From Nocardia alni (GTDB taxonomy: Bacteria > Actinomycetota > Actinomycetes > Mycobacteriales > Mycobacteriaceae), in the NCBI RefSeq assembly GCF_019038435.1, contig NZ_JAGPOX010000048.1:1-59712 (forward strand): a stretch of 59,712 bases of DNA. Direction: 5' to 3'. Shown piece by piece: positions 1-5,748 of the stretch. How positions within the stretch are numbered: the stretch's first letter is position 1; every line of letters begins with the position of its first letter. The notes under the pieces were generated by a model. The model did not search any database. It had not been told where the DNA came from and saw only the letters and a list, made by a program, of their open reading frames with translations. Made by a program: the position numbers and the translations under genes.

Positions 1-156
1 CTCCCCACCGGCCTCATCCCCCGCCCGCCGCCGATACAACTCCCGCACGGCCCGCACCTCGGCCGCCTGCGCGAACGCCGCCGCCCCGTGTGCCCGCTGC
101 AGCGCATCGATCAGCCCCTCGTCACTCATCGCCTGAAGCTCTCTGCCATCGAACAT
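1..156 (-). CDS. N-terminal fragment of a DUF222/13E12-like protein (runs off the window edge)
   Basis: The minus strand is open from an ATG at 156 to the window edge, giving 52 codons. The product starts MFDGRELQAMSDEGL and continues with an Ala/Arg/Glu-rich amphipathic helix (AAEVRAVRELYRRR). This opening resembles the N-terminal helices of actinobacterial DUF222 (13E12 repeat) proteins, which usually carry an HNH nuclease at the C-terminus; that part would lie outside the window. An in-frame ATG at 129 is an alternative start. The call rests on composition and resemblance of a short segment, so the family assignment is tentative. The coding frame itself is plausible because codon use matches the neighbours and the tRNA lies just upstream, in the opposite orientation. 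Confidence 0.5.
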   Translation of the reverse strand, partial: MFDGRELQAMSDEGLIDALQRAHGAAAFAQAAEVRAVRELYRRRAGDEAGGE

Positions 157-281
157 GTGTTCGAGCCTACCTCTTCGAACCTATGTTCCACCACCCCGTT
201 ATCCAGGCGATTTGGTAGCAAAAGGCGGGGTAGTGTAACTTCGTGCAAGCCGAAGGGGAACACCCGGCTGGCAAACAGCAC

Positions 282-354
282 GGGGCTATGGCGCAGCTGG
301 TAGCGCACCACACTGGCAGTGTGGGGGTCAGGGGTTCGAGTCCCCTTAGCTCCA
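282..354 (+). tRNA. tRNA-Ala (anticodon GGC)
   Basis: A complete cloverleaf can be folded by hand. The acceptor stem is GGGGCTA (282-288) with TAGCTCC (347-353), including one G-T pair, and the discriminator is A354. The D arm contains GCGCAGCTGGTAGCGC. The anticodon stem CCACA/TGTGG (308-312, 320-324) encloses loop CTGGCAG with GGC at 315-317, which reads alanine codons. The T arm contains GGTTCGAGTCC. The 3' CCA is not fully encoded, as is common in actinobacteria. Confidence 0.95.
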
Positions 355-363
355 CAAAAACCA

Positions 364-406
364 CAGGTCAGGGCCGATATTATATCGGTCCTGACCTGCT
401 TTGTTT
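364..406 (+). terminator. Intrinsic terminator of the tRNA-Ala gene
   Basis: A 16-bp stem (364-379 with 383-398) contains a single G-T wobble and a three-base loop, and a T-rich tail (CTTTTGTTT) follows. It begins ten bases after the tRNA. Stem length and tail make this one of the clearest rho-independent terminators in the window. The stem is nearly symmetrical, so it could also stop transcription arriving from the right. Confidence 0.85.
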
Positions 407-645
407 GGCTCAGCCCCACGGGAACTCCGCAGTTTCGGTTTCGTATGTCCGTTCCGGCCGGGCGCGGAGCTAGCCGCTGTAGGTTCTGCTGGCCTATTGG
501 TGAGACTTGGGCGGGTTGCCGAGAGCGCTCAGGCGCCTTCGTGTCATGTGTATATGGCCAGCAGATGGGGCTGTCCGTTGGCGATGATTCGGGTCGACTG
601 CTGGGTGGCGTAGCCGCTTGAGATCCTTGCCGGTCCGTCGAGCGT

Positions 646-685
646 CAATCAACCTAAAATGGCGATCTATGATTTAGGTTGATTG
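646..685. repeat. 13-bp perfect inverted repeat in a gene-free stretch (407-836)
   Basis: CAATCAACCTAAA (646-658) and TTTAGGTTGATTG (673-685) are perfect complements separated by 14 bases. The arms are AT-rich in an otherwise GC-rich region and no T tract follows, so an operator or element boundary is more likely than a terminator. It lies about 150 bp upstream of the toxin-antitoxin pair. I see no credible gene, RNA or other repeat in the rest of 407-836. Confidence 0.6.
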
Positions 686-823
686 CTTCAGCGGTATATG
701 AGTAGTAGGGGCGCAGCGATGGGCGGGTCGAGTGTTTCTGGTGTCGGCCGCGCTGGGCCTGCTCCGTCGGGCCGAAGGGGCGCCCGACGGCAACACGATG
801 GAGAGAATCTAGCTAGGATTCTG

Positions 824-829
824 TATAGT
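824..829 (+). promoter_or_regulatory. Probable -10 box of a leaderless promoter for the antitoxin gene
   Basis: TATAGT ends seven bases before the antitoxin ATG at 837, so transcription would start at or next to the A of the ATG. No Shine-Dalgarno sequence precedes that ATG. Both facts fit a leaderless transcript, which is common in this group of bacteria. No convincing -35 hexamer is visible. Confidence 0.45.
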
Positions 830-836
830 TTCTGGT

Positions 837-1142
837 ATGTCCATCCTGCGCAACACGTATGAGATCAGCGTTTCCGACGCGGCGCAGCGGGGTGTGGCCG
901 GGCTGGTCGCGGATGCCGAACATGGCGCCGATCTGGTGGTCACTCGTCATCACCGGCCGGTTGCGGCCGTGGTCAGTATGGATCGGCTCGCGGAGTTGGA
1001 TCGTGCGGAGTCCGATTTGCGTGATCTCGCGCTGGTGCTCGCGCGGACCGCGACTGACAGTGGGAATCGAACATCACTGAATGCGGTGCTCGGAGCCTTC
1101 GGTCACACGAGGGAGTCCCTCGCCGAACTCGACGACGAGTAA
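837..1142 (+). CDS. Phd/YefM-family antitoxin
   Basis: This 101-residue protein has the Phd/YefM layout. The N-terminal half, ISVSDAAQRGVAGLVADAEHG, DLVVTRHHRPVAAVVS, matches the DNA-binding fold in which one strand carries a V-x-R/x-RPVA-type element. The acidic C-terminal tail (SLAELDDE) would wrap the toxin. Antitoxins of this family neutralise a RelE/ParE-type toxin and repress their own promoter. The toxin gene starts four bases after this stop codon, so the two are almost certainly co-transcribed and coupled. The start at 837 is supported by the leaderless promoter and by family length (80-100 residues). Confidence 0.85.
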   Translation: MSILRNTYEISVSDAAQRGVAGLVADAEHGADLVVTRHHRPVAAVVSMDRLAELDRAESDLRDLALVLARTATDSGNRTSLNAVLGAFGHTRESLAELDDE

Positions 1143-1146
1143 GCCG

Positions 1147-1668
1147 ATGGTCGAAGTCCTCTTCACCGATGCGGCGATCGACGACCTCCGGAAGCTCGGC
1201 CCCGACGCCGTGCCCAAAGTCCTGAAAAAGGTGCTGCTGCTACTGGATTCACCGCAAGCCGGCTATCCACTCGGTGGCGAACTGACCGGGTTCCGCAAGC
1301 TTGTCGTCGGCCGCAACACGTGGCGGATCGTGTACCGGGTCGTCGACCAGCAGACGATCGAGATCTGCGAGATCTGGACAATCGGAGCACGCGCGGACTC
1401 CGAGGTCTACGCGGAAGCGACCGCCCGCATCGTCGCAGCCGCCAGTCGGCTACCGGAATTCAGCAAACTCGGCGACGTAGTCGAACGACTCGGCCGCAAT
1501 GCCGAATCACTCGGTATCCCACCGGCACCGATCCGCGAGCCCGTCCCGGATTGGCTCGCACAGCGACTGATCCACACGGTCGGCATGGCTCCTGCCGAGG
1601 TCGCGGCACTGGGCCTCGAGCAGGCCGTCGACTGCTGGGCCGAATACACCTCGCGGCCATCGAGGTAG
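1147..1668 (+). CDS. RelE/ParE-family toxin with a C-terminal extension
   Basis: The start chosen is the ATG at 1147, four bases after the antitoxin stop; an open frame extends upstream but overlaps the antitoxin. Residues 1-95 fit the RelE/ParE fold: VLFTDAAIDDLRKL at the start, then GGELTGFRKLVVGRNTWRIVYRV, which is the basic core strand pair, and IEICEIWTIG. Typical toxins end near residue 90-100. This protein is 173 residues, and the extra ~75 form a second, probably helical segment (SKLGDVVERLGRNAESLGI ... WAEYTSRPSR). Toxins of this family usually cleave mRNA at the ribosome or poison gyrase; which one applies here cannot be told from sequence. Confidence 0.82.
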   Translation: MVEVLFTDAAIDDLRKLGPDAVPKVLKKVLLLLDSPQAGYPLGGELTGFRKLVVGRNTWRIVYRVVDQQTIEICEIWTIGARADSEVYAEATARIVAAASRLPEFSKLGDVVERLGRNAESLGIPPAPIREPVPDWLAQRLIHTVGMAPAEVAALGLEQAVDCWAEYTSRPSR

Positions 1669-1739
1669 CTGTCTCTCGTCGGAGAGGTGCGCTCGCCACC
1701 GATGCCACGATCCGGCGGCTGGTGGCTGGCGCCACCGAC

Positions 1740-1768
1740 AAGCCGCCTCGGGCTGGCCGAGGCGGTTT
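1740..1768 (+). terminator. Hairpin terminator after the toxin-antitoxin pair
   Basis: A 12-bp stem (1740-1751 with 1757-1768, one G-T pair) has a five-base GCTGG loop and lies 72 bases after the toxin stop. The right arm ends in TTT but there is no longer T run. Strong GC-rich hairpins without a long U tail are common terminators in actinobacteria. Confidence 0.6.
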
Positions 1769-1902
1769 CGCGGTCGGCCACTCCTACATTGATCGCCGAG
1801 ATCGTCCAGGTCGGACAGGAAGCTGGAGGTGTCGGCCGACGCCGTTCCCGGTGAATATTGCCGCTGTGGCGGCTGTCGGGGCGATCACGGCGGCCATGGG
1901 GT

Positions 1903-2220
1903 TCACCAGCAGTAGTCGTAGTCGTCGTAGTAGTGGCATTCCTGCTGGTACTCCCACTGATCTGGAACGTCCGAGTTGGGGACTGCGGCGCCGGCCGCGC
2001 CGCCGACGATCAGCCCGCCGATGGCACCGACCGCGCCACCGATACCCATACCGGCGCCGATGCTGCGTTGTCGCGGTGAGGTGAGTTGCCAGTAGCCGAT
2101 GTCGCGGGCGCTGATATTCGCGGCCAGATGTGTGCCATCGATCCGATTGGCGACGCTCACCTGGTGCGTGCCGGAGTTCAGTTCGACGGGCAGTACGGCG
2201 ATGCGGGCGCAGCGAATCAT
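1903..2220 (-). CDS. Small glycine-zipper protein, function unknown
   Basis: Reading leftward from an ATG at 2220, the frame gives 105 residues. The middle (SIGAGMGIGGAVGAIGGLIV) is a glycine-zipper helix of the kind that inserts in or associates with membranes. The tail is rich in Tyr and Asp (YYDDYDYCW) and is encoded by a TCGTAG-rich stretch at 1908-1933. Nocardia genomes contain many secreted or envelope proteins with such Gly/Ala zippers, but this one has no clear signal peptide; its N-terminus (MIRCARIAVLPVEL) is short and ordinary. It could be the intact C-terminal part of a decayed gene. The gap 2221-2432 to its right shows nothing else. Existence is moderately likely; function is unknown. 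Confidence 0.42.
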   Translation of the reverse strand: MIRCARIAVLPVELNSGTHQVSVANRIDGTHLAANISARDIGYWQLTSPRQRSIGAGMGIGGAVGAIGGLIVGGAAGAAVPNSDVPDQWEYQQECHYYDDYDYCW

Positions 2221-2432
2221 GCGCCAGCACCCCGGTAGGTGATGGCAGGCCCGGCACGAGTTTCGGCTACGCGGGCGACGATCATCCGATGCCAGCGCGC
2301 CTCTGGCACGCCGGTCATGATGCCGGATGAGGTCGACAGTCTTGCGATCGAGCGCCCGGCCCCGTTCCTGGCATGTCCAGGGCTTGAAGCTCTGAATCGT
2401 TATGGGTTGGGGCTGCCTTATAGCATCAGCGG

Positions 2433-3302
2433 ATGTCTGTGTCTGTGCCGGAGAAGACTTTTGAGCACTGGGTGAGTCAATACATTTTGTATAGGTTTCG
2501 TTCGAAGGCACTGTTGTGGTGGCCCGCGTTCGGGGCGGACGTGTTGACGGGAGGACTTCCACGACGACCAGGCAAGGCCGTCTCGTTCGAGTTGAAGACG
2601 ACCACGACGACGGGGGGCAATCCGAATCGTCACCACATCGACATCGACCTCGGACAGCTCTGGAACTACGTCAACCATCCGCTTGGACTGCAGCCGTTCT
2701 ACGTTTTCCCGATACCCAACTGGTCAGGGAGTCTCGACACGTTCGCGAGACGTCGCGGAATGCACGTCACGGACTTGGCATTCAGGCGGAGCGGCTCCAA
2801 TTGGTGGTTCGCAAACTGGACGGTGGCGATGCCGGCGAGAGACGTAGCGAAAGTTCTCGCCGGGCCACTGAAGCGTCATGGATCCCCGAATCTCGGCGTC
2901 CGGGAGCGGTTGCTGACTATCGACGTAGATCCATCGAAGCGGACCCGCATCGTCCACTGGGCCGCAACCCCTTCGCGTCCGCTGGTTCAGTGGCGCGAGT
3001 TCTGGGACCGCATCCAAGAATGCGGTGCGATTGATTGGCCACAACGCATCGTCGTGGCCGCTGATGCTCTCCCGCGGGCCAAGTCGTCCTTGTCGTATCA
3101 GGAGGCTCGGGCCGCGCTGGTCTGGGACATGGGAGGTGAGCAGAATGCCGAACTGGTCATTCTCGACCTCGTCGAACCCAACCAGTACGTGGTACGGGAG
3201 AGGCTGACAACCGCTGTTTTCGAGGTGGACGAGTCGGCGGACGGACAAGGGTATGACCACCGCGCCGTGGTGTTCATGGACGCAACTCTGTTGTCGCGAT
3301 GA
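2433..3302 (+). CDS. Hypothetical protein with a possible PD-(D/E)XK nuclease-like core
   Basis: I do not recognise this 289-residue protein as a named family. Near the N-terminus, residues 34-56 show a D followed after a loop by FELKT (FGADVL ... AVSFELKTTT), and then IDIDLGQLWNY. An acidic residue followed by E-x-K fits the catalytic core of PD-(D/E)XK nucleases, which include restriction and repair enzymes. The C-terminal half has no motif I can assign. No Shine-Dalgarno sequence precedes the ATG; a TATAGC box eight bases upstream suggests a leaderless transcript. The position among toxin-antitoxin genes fits an accessory or defence role, but that is only inference. Confidence 0.6.
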   Translation: MSVSVPEKTFEHWVSQYILYRFRSKALLWWPAFGADVLTGGLPRRPGKAVSFELKTTTTTGGNPNRHHIDIDLGQLWNYVNHPLGLQPFYVFPIPNWSGSLDTFARRRGMHVTDLAFRRSGSNWWFANWTVAMPARDVAKVLAGPLKRHGSPNLGVRERLLTIDVDPSKRTRIVHWAATPSRPLVQWREFWDRIQECGAIDWPQRIVVAADALPRAKSSLSYQEARAALVWDMGGEQNAELVILDLVEPNQYVVRERLTTAVFEVDESADGQGYDHRAVVFMDATLLSR

Positions 3303-3318
3303 GTCTTTGACTCGAGAT

Positions 3319-3394
3319 CGGTCATGGAACGACCATGTCCGATGGCTTGCACGCCCGCCTCTTTTTCGTGATCGCGTGGGGGCCTTTCGGCCCC
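3319..3394. terminator. Two hairpins between convergent genes
   Basis: The gap between the rightward hypothetical gene (stop 3302) and leftward msrA (stop 3414) holds two stem-loops. One is CGGTCATGG/CCATGTCCG (3319-3327, 3333-3341) with one T-T mismatch. The other is GGGGCC/GGCCCC (3379-3384, 3389-3394) around a TTTC loop. Neither has a long T tail, but the location suits bidirectional termination. Confidence 0.4.
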
Positions 3395-3413
3395 TACTCG
3401 ATCTGGACCCGGT

Positions 3414-3929
3414 CTACTGTGCGGCGGACTGGCGCTTCGGCAGTTGCCAGCCGGGGCGTGGGTAGTGGCAGGTGTAGCCGTTCGGGTAGTGCTGCAGGTA
3501 GTCCTGGTGTTCGGGCTCGGCCTGCCAGAAGTCGGTCGCTGGGGTCACCTCGGTGACAACCGGGCCCGGCCACAGGCCCGACGCCTCGACATCGGCGATG
3601 GTGTCCACCGCGACGCGCTTCTGCTCGTCGTCGAGGGTGAAGATCGCCGATCGGTAGCTGGTGCCGGTATCGTTGCCCTGACGGTCCTTCGTGGTCGGGT
3701 CGTGGATCTGGAAGAAGAATTCCAGCAGAGCCCGGTAGTCGGTCTGTGCCGGGTCGTAGACGATCTCGATCGCCTCGGCGTGACCGGGGTGGTTGCGGTA
3801 GGTGGGGTTGTCGTTGAGCCCTCCGGTGTAGCCGACGCGCGTCGACACCACTCCTGGCTGCTTGCGGATGAGGTCCTGCATGCCCCAGAAGCAGCCGCCG
3901 GCCAATATCGCGGTCCTGGTGTCCGTCAC
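3414..3929 (-). CDS. msrA: Peptide-methionine (S)-S-oxide reductase MsrA
   Basis: The protein is 171 residues, the normal length for a stand-alone MsrA. The catalytic motif GCFWG is present with the nucleophile Cys13, and the family motifs GYTGG, GHAEAIE and TSYRSAIF follow in order. MsrA reduces methionine-S-sulfoxide in proteins and free methionine using thioredoxin, repairing oxidative damage in the cytoplasm. The start is GTG at 3929; a good Shine-Dalgarno (AAGGAG, five bases upstream) supports it. Possible resolving Cys residues for thioredoxin recycling are near the C-terminus (YTCHYP). It appears to be a single-gene unit, convergent with the gene to its left. The identification is secure. 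Confidence 0.97.
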   Translation of the reverse strand: MTDTRTAILAGGCFWGMQDLIRKQPGVVSTRVGYTGGLNDNPTYRNHPGHAEAIEIVYDPAQTDYRALLEFFFQIHDPTTKDRQGNDTGTSYRSAIFTLDDEQKRVAVDTIADVEASGLWPGPVVTEVTPATDFWQAEPEHQDYLQHYPNGYTCHYPRPGWQLPKRQSAAQ

Positions 3930-4070
3930 ACCTTCTCCTTCATGAAGAGTTCACTGCATCTGCCACCTGTTCAACTCGCACCCGGCCCTGAAAAGTTCCA
4001 CCCGCGCCGTCGGTTCGGATCACCACCGTATCGCGCGGGCGACCGTGAAAACCTGACTCTGTGGCCCTTT

Positions 4071-4106
4071 ACGGGAAGACCAGAACGGTTGCCGTGCGAA
4101 TACAAA
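4071..4106 (+). repeat. Direct repeat copy A, left of the ABC remnant/P450/LAL region
   Basis: The 36-bp stretch starting ACGGGAAGACCAGAACGG recurs at 8790-8825 in the same orientation with about four differences. The core AGAACGGTTGCCGTGCGAAT is identical in both copies. Inside it ACGG-TTG-CCGT is a small palindrome, and a related ACGGTTACCGT follows at 4106-4116. This copy sits next to the end of a decayed ABC transporter gene. Confidence 0.8.
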
Positions 4107-4109
4107 CGG

Positions 4110-4280
4110 TTACCGTGCCACCTCGAGTCGGGGAAGTGCTGTGAGCAGGGCCTGTGTGTATGAGTGTCGCGGGCGCTCGAAGATCTCCTCGGCGCCACCC
4201 TCCTCGACGACCTTCCCGCCCTTCATGACGAGCATGCGGTCGCTCATGTGATGGATGACCCCCAGATCGATTGGAAAACA
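4110..4280 (-). pseudogene. C-terminal remnant of an oligopeptide/dipeptide ABC transporter ATPase
   Basis: The last ~55 codons of an OppD/DppD/DppF-type ATPase are readable on the minus strand: PIDLGVIHHMSDR, VLVM-like MLVMKGGKVVEEG, EEIFERPRHSYTQALLTALPR, ending VAR-stop. These correspond to the region after the Walker B and switch His (normally SHDLGVV) and to the family signature HPYTQALL. Everything upstream, including Walker A, the ABC signature and Walker B, is missing, and the sequence to the right (to about 4415) does not resume any ABC motif in any frame. It is therefore a non-functional fragment, probably left by a deletion or insertion. Repeat copy A lies immediately at its 3' end. 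No other gene is visible between 3930 and 4527. Confidence 0.75.
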
Positions 4281-4527
4281 TATGCCGTGAGGGCCCGAGG
4301 CCGATGCCGAGCGAGAGGCGGGTGCCGTCGACCACGCACTCCGGGGATTCGCGGCCCGGATCGTCATCCCGCGACGGCGGCAACGACGAATTGCCGGCAG
4401 CCGCAGGCCAGGCACGATCGGATCGCTACACGGCGGTCGGTGAGCCGTTTCGCCCTACGTCGCGCGGCGGATGTTAGCCGGACGGCGATTGTGCACGCTG
4501 GAGGTCATAACCGAACCGGAGGATCTC

Positions 4528-5733
4528 ATGGACTCTGTGCCGAAACTTGAAGGAACCACCGAAGCGGGAGTGCCGATCTACCGCTTCGACGACTCCGCCC
4601 GCGGACCGGTAATGTCGCACCAGCATGTGTGGGATCATTTCGTCCGGAGACACACCGGATTTCGCAGTAGCGTGGAGCCTGGCTTCTGGGTGGTTACCGA
4701 CGGCAGCGATGTCCGGCGGGCGCTGCAGGATTGGAATACTTTCTCCAGCAAGGCCAGTATCGTATTCGATCCCGAGCCTGCCTATCAATGGATTCCCGAG
4801 ATGCTTGATCCGCCGGAGCACCGGGAGTGGCGGATCCCGCTCGCCGAGGAGTTTTCCCATGCTGCCGCGGCTCGTCGAGAAGAAGAGATCCGGCAGACCG
4901 CGAGGAATCTCATCGAGCAGATAGTCGACCGCGGGGAGTGCGATGTTCTCGATAATTTCGCACGGCTGTTGCCGACGACGATATTCATGCGTGTGATGGG
5001 ATTCCCGGACGAGGACACGGCTCAGTTCCTGGAATGGACAGCCGTGATTTTACATCAAAGCATCGACGATGATCCCGATCGCAGTAAGATGGCGGCGGCG
5101 ATGGAAGCCGAGGCCGAGTATTTTCTTGCGCGGATAGCCGAGCGGCGTGAATATCCGGGTGACGATCTCCTGTCGAAGGCCATCGGCTGGACAATCAAGG
5201 GCGAGCCGGCGCGAGACGAGGATTTGTTGTCGTTCTGCACGTTGATGTTCCTGGCGGGTATCGACACCGTCCCCATTCAACTGGGCTACAGCTTCTATCA
5301 CCTTGCGACTCATCCCGCTGACCGCGCGCTCATCAACTCCGACCCTTCTTCGGTGTCGCGCCTGGTGGAAGAAATGCTTCGCGTCTATGCCTTCGTCAAC
5401 CCGGCCCGCCGGGCGACTACGGAAGCTACTCTGGGTGGTTGTCCGATAAAGGCCGGCGATATGGTGCTGCTGCCGCTGTCCGTCGCCAATCGGGACCCCG
5501 CGCGATACGACAATCCACAAGAAGTCGATGTCGATCGGGCGGCAAGTAGCCATATCGCATTCGGATCCGGGCCCCATCGCTGTGTCGGGTCTCATTTGGC
5601 ACGGCTCGAGCTCAACGTGGCAATGCAGGAGTGGCACGCGCGCATCCCCGACTATCGGTTGACCGACGACCAGCCTCCCTTGATGCAGCACGGAACCATC
5701 TACGGACTCGAACAACTGAGGTTGACCTGGTAG
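4528..5733 (+). CDS. Cytochrome P450 monooxygenase
   Basis: This 401-residue protein is a normal bacterial class I P450. The oxygen-activation helix I has AGIDT (243-247), helix K has the E-x-x-R pair (E282, R285), and the heme loop FGSGPHRCVG carries the thiolate ligand Cys352. DPPEHREWR near residue 95 is the usual C-helix region. The enzyme would need a ferredoxin and ferredoxin reductase; neither is in the window. The start at 4528 has GGAGG five bases upstream; an earlier in-frame ATG lacks this. Its stop is 15 bases from the stop of the convergent LAL regulator, which may control it. The substrate is unknown; tailoring of a natural product is a reasonable guess only. Confidence 0.95.
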   Translation: MDSVPKLEGTTEAGVPIYRFDDSARGPVMSHQHVWDHFVRRHTGFRSSVEPGFWVVTDGSDVRRALQDWNTFSSKASIVFDPEPAYQWIPEMLDPPEHREWRIPLAEEFSHAAAARREEEIRQTARNLIEQIVDRGECDVLDNFARLLPTTIFMRVMGFPDEDTAQFLEWTAVILHQSIDDDPDRSKMAAAMEAEAEYFLARIAERREYPGDDLLSKAIGWTIKGEPARDEDLLSFCTLMFLAGIDTVPIQLGYSFYHLATHPADRALINSDPSSVSRLVEEMLRVYAFVNPARRATTEATLGGCPIKAGDMVLLPLSVANRDPARYDNPQEVDVDRAASSHIAFGSGPHRCVGSHLARLELNVAMQEWHARIPDYRLTDDQPPLMQHGTIYGLEQLRLTW

Positions 5734-5748
5734 AAGAGCCGCGAACGT

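Noticed and set aside
126..419. Open frames overlapping tRNA-Ala
   Set aside because: The region is explained by the tRNA and its terminator; the frames have no ribosome site or protein-like composition.
1908..1933. TCGTAG-rich stretch as a regulatory microsatellite
   Set aside because: It encodes the Tyr/Asp-rich tail of the minus-strand glycine-zipper frame, which explains the repetition.
4281..4415. Continuation of the OppD-like ATPase upstream of the C-terminal remnant
   Set aside because: No Walker A, signature or Walker B can be found in any frame; the homology stops at about 4280.
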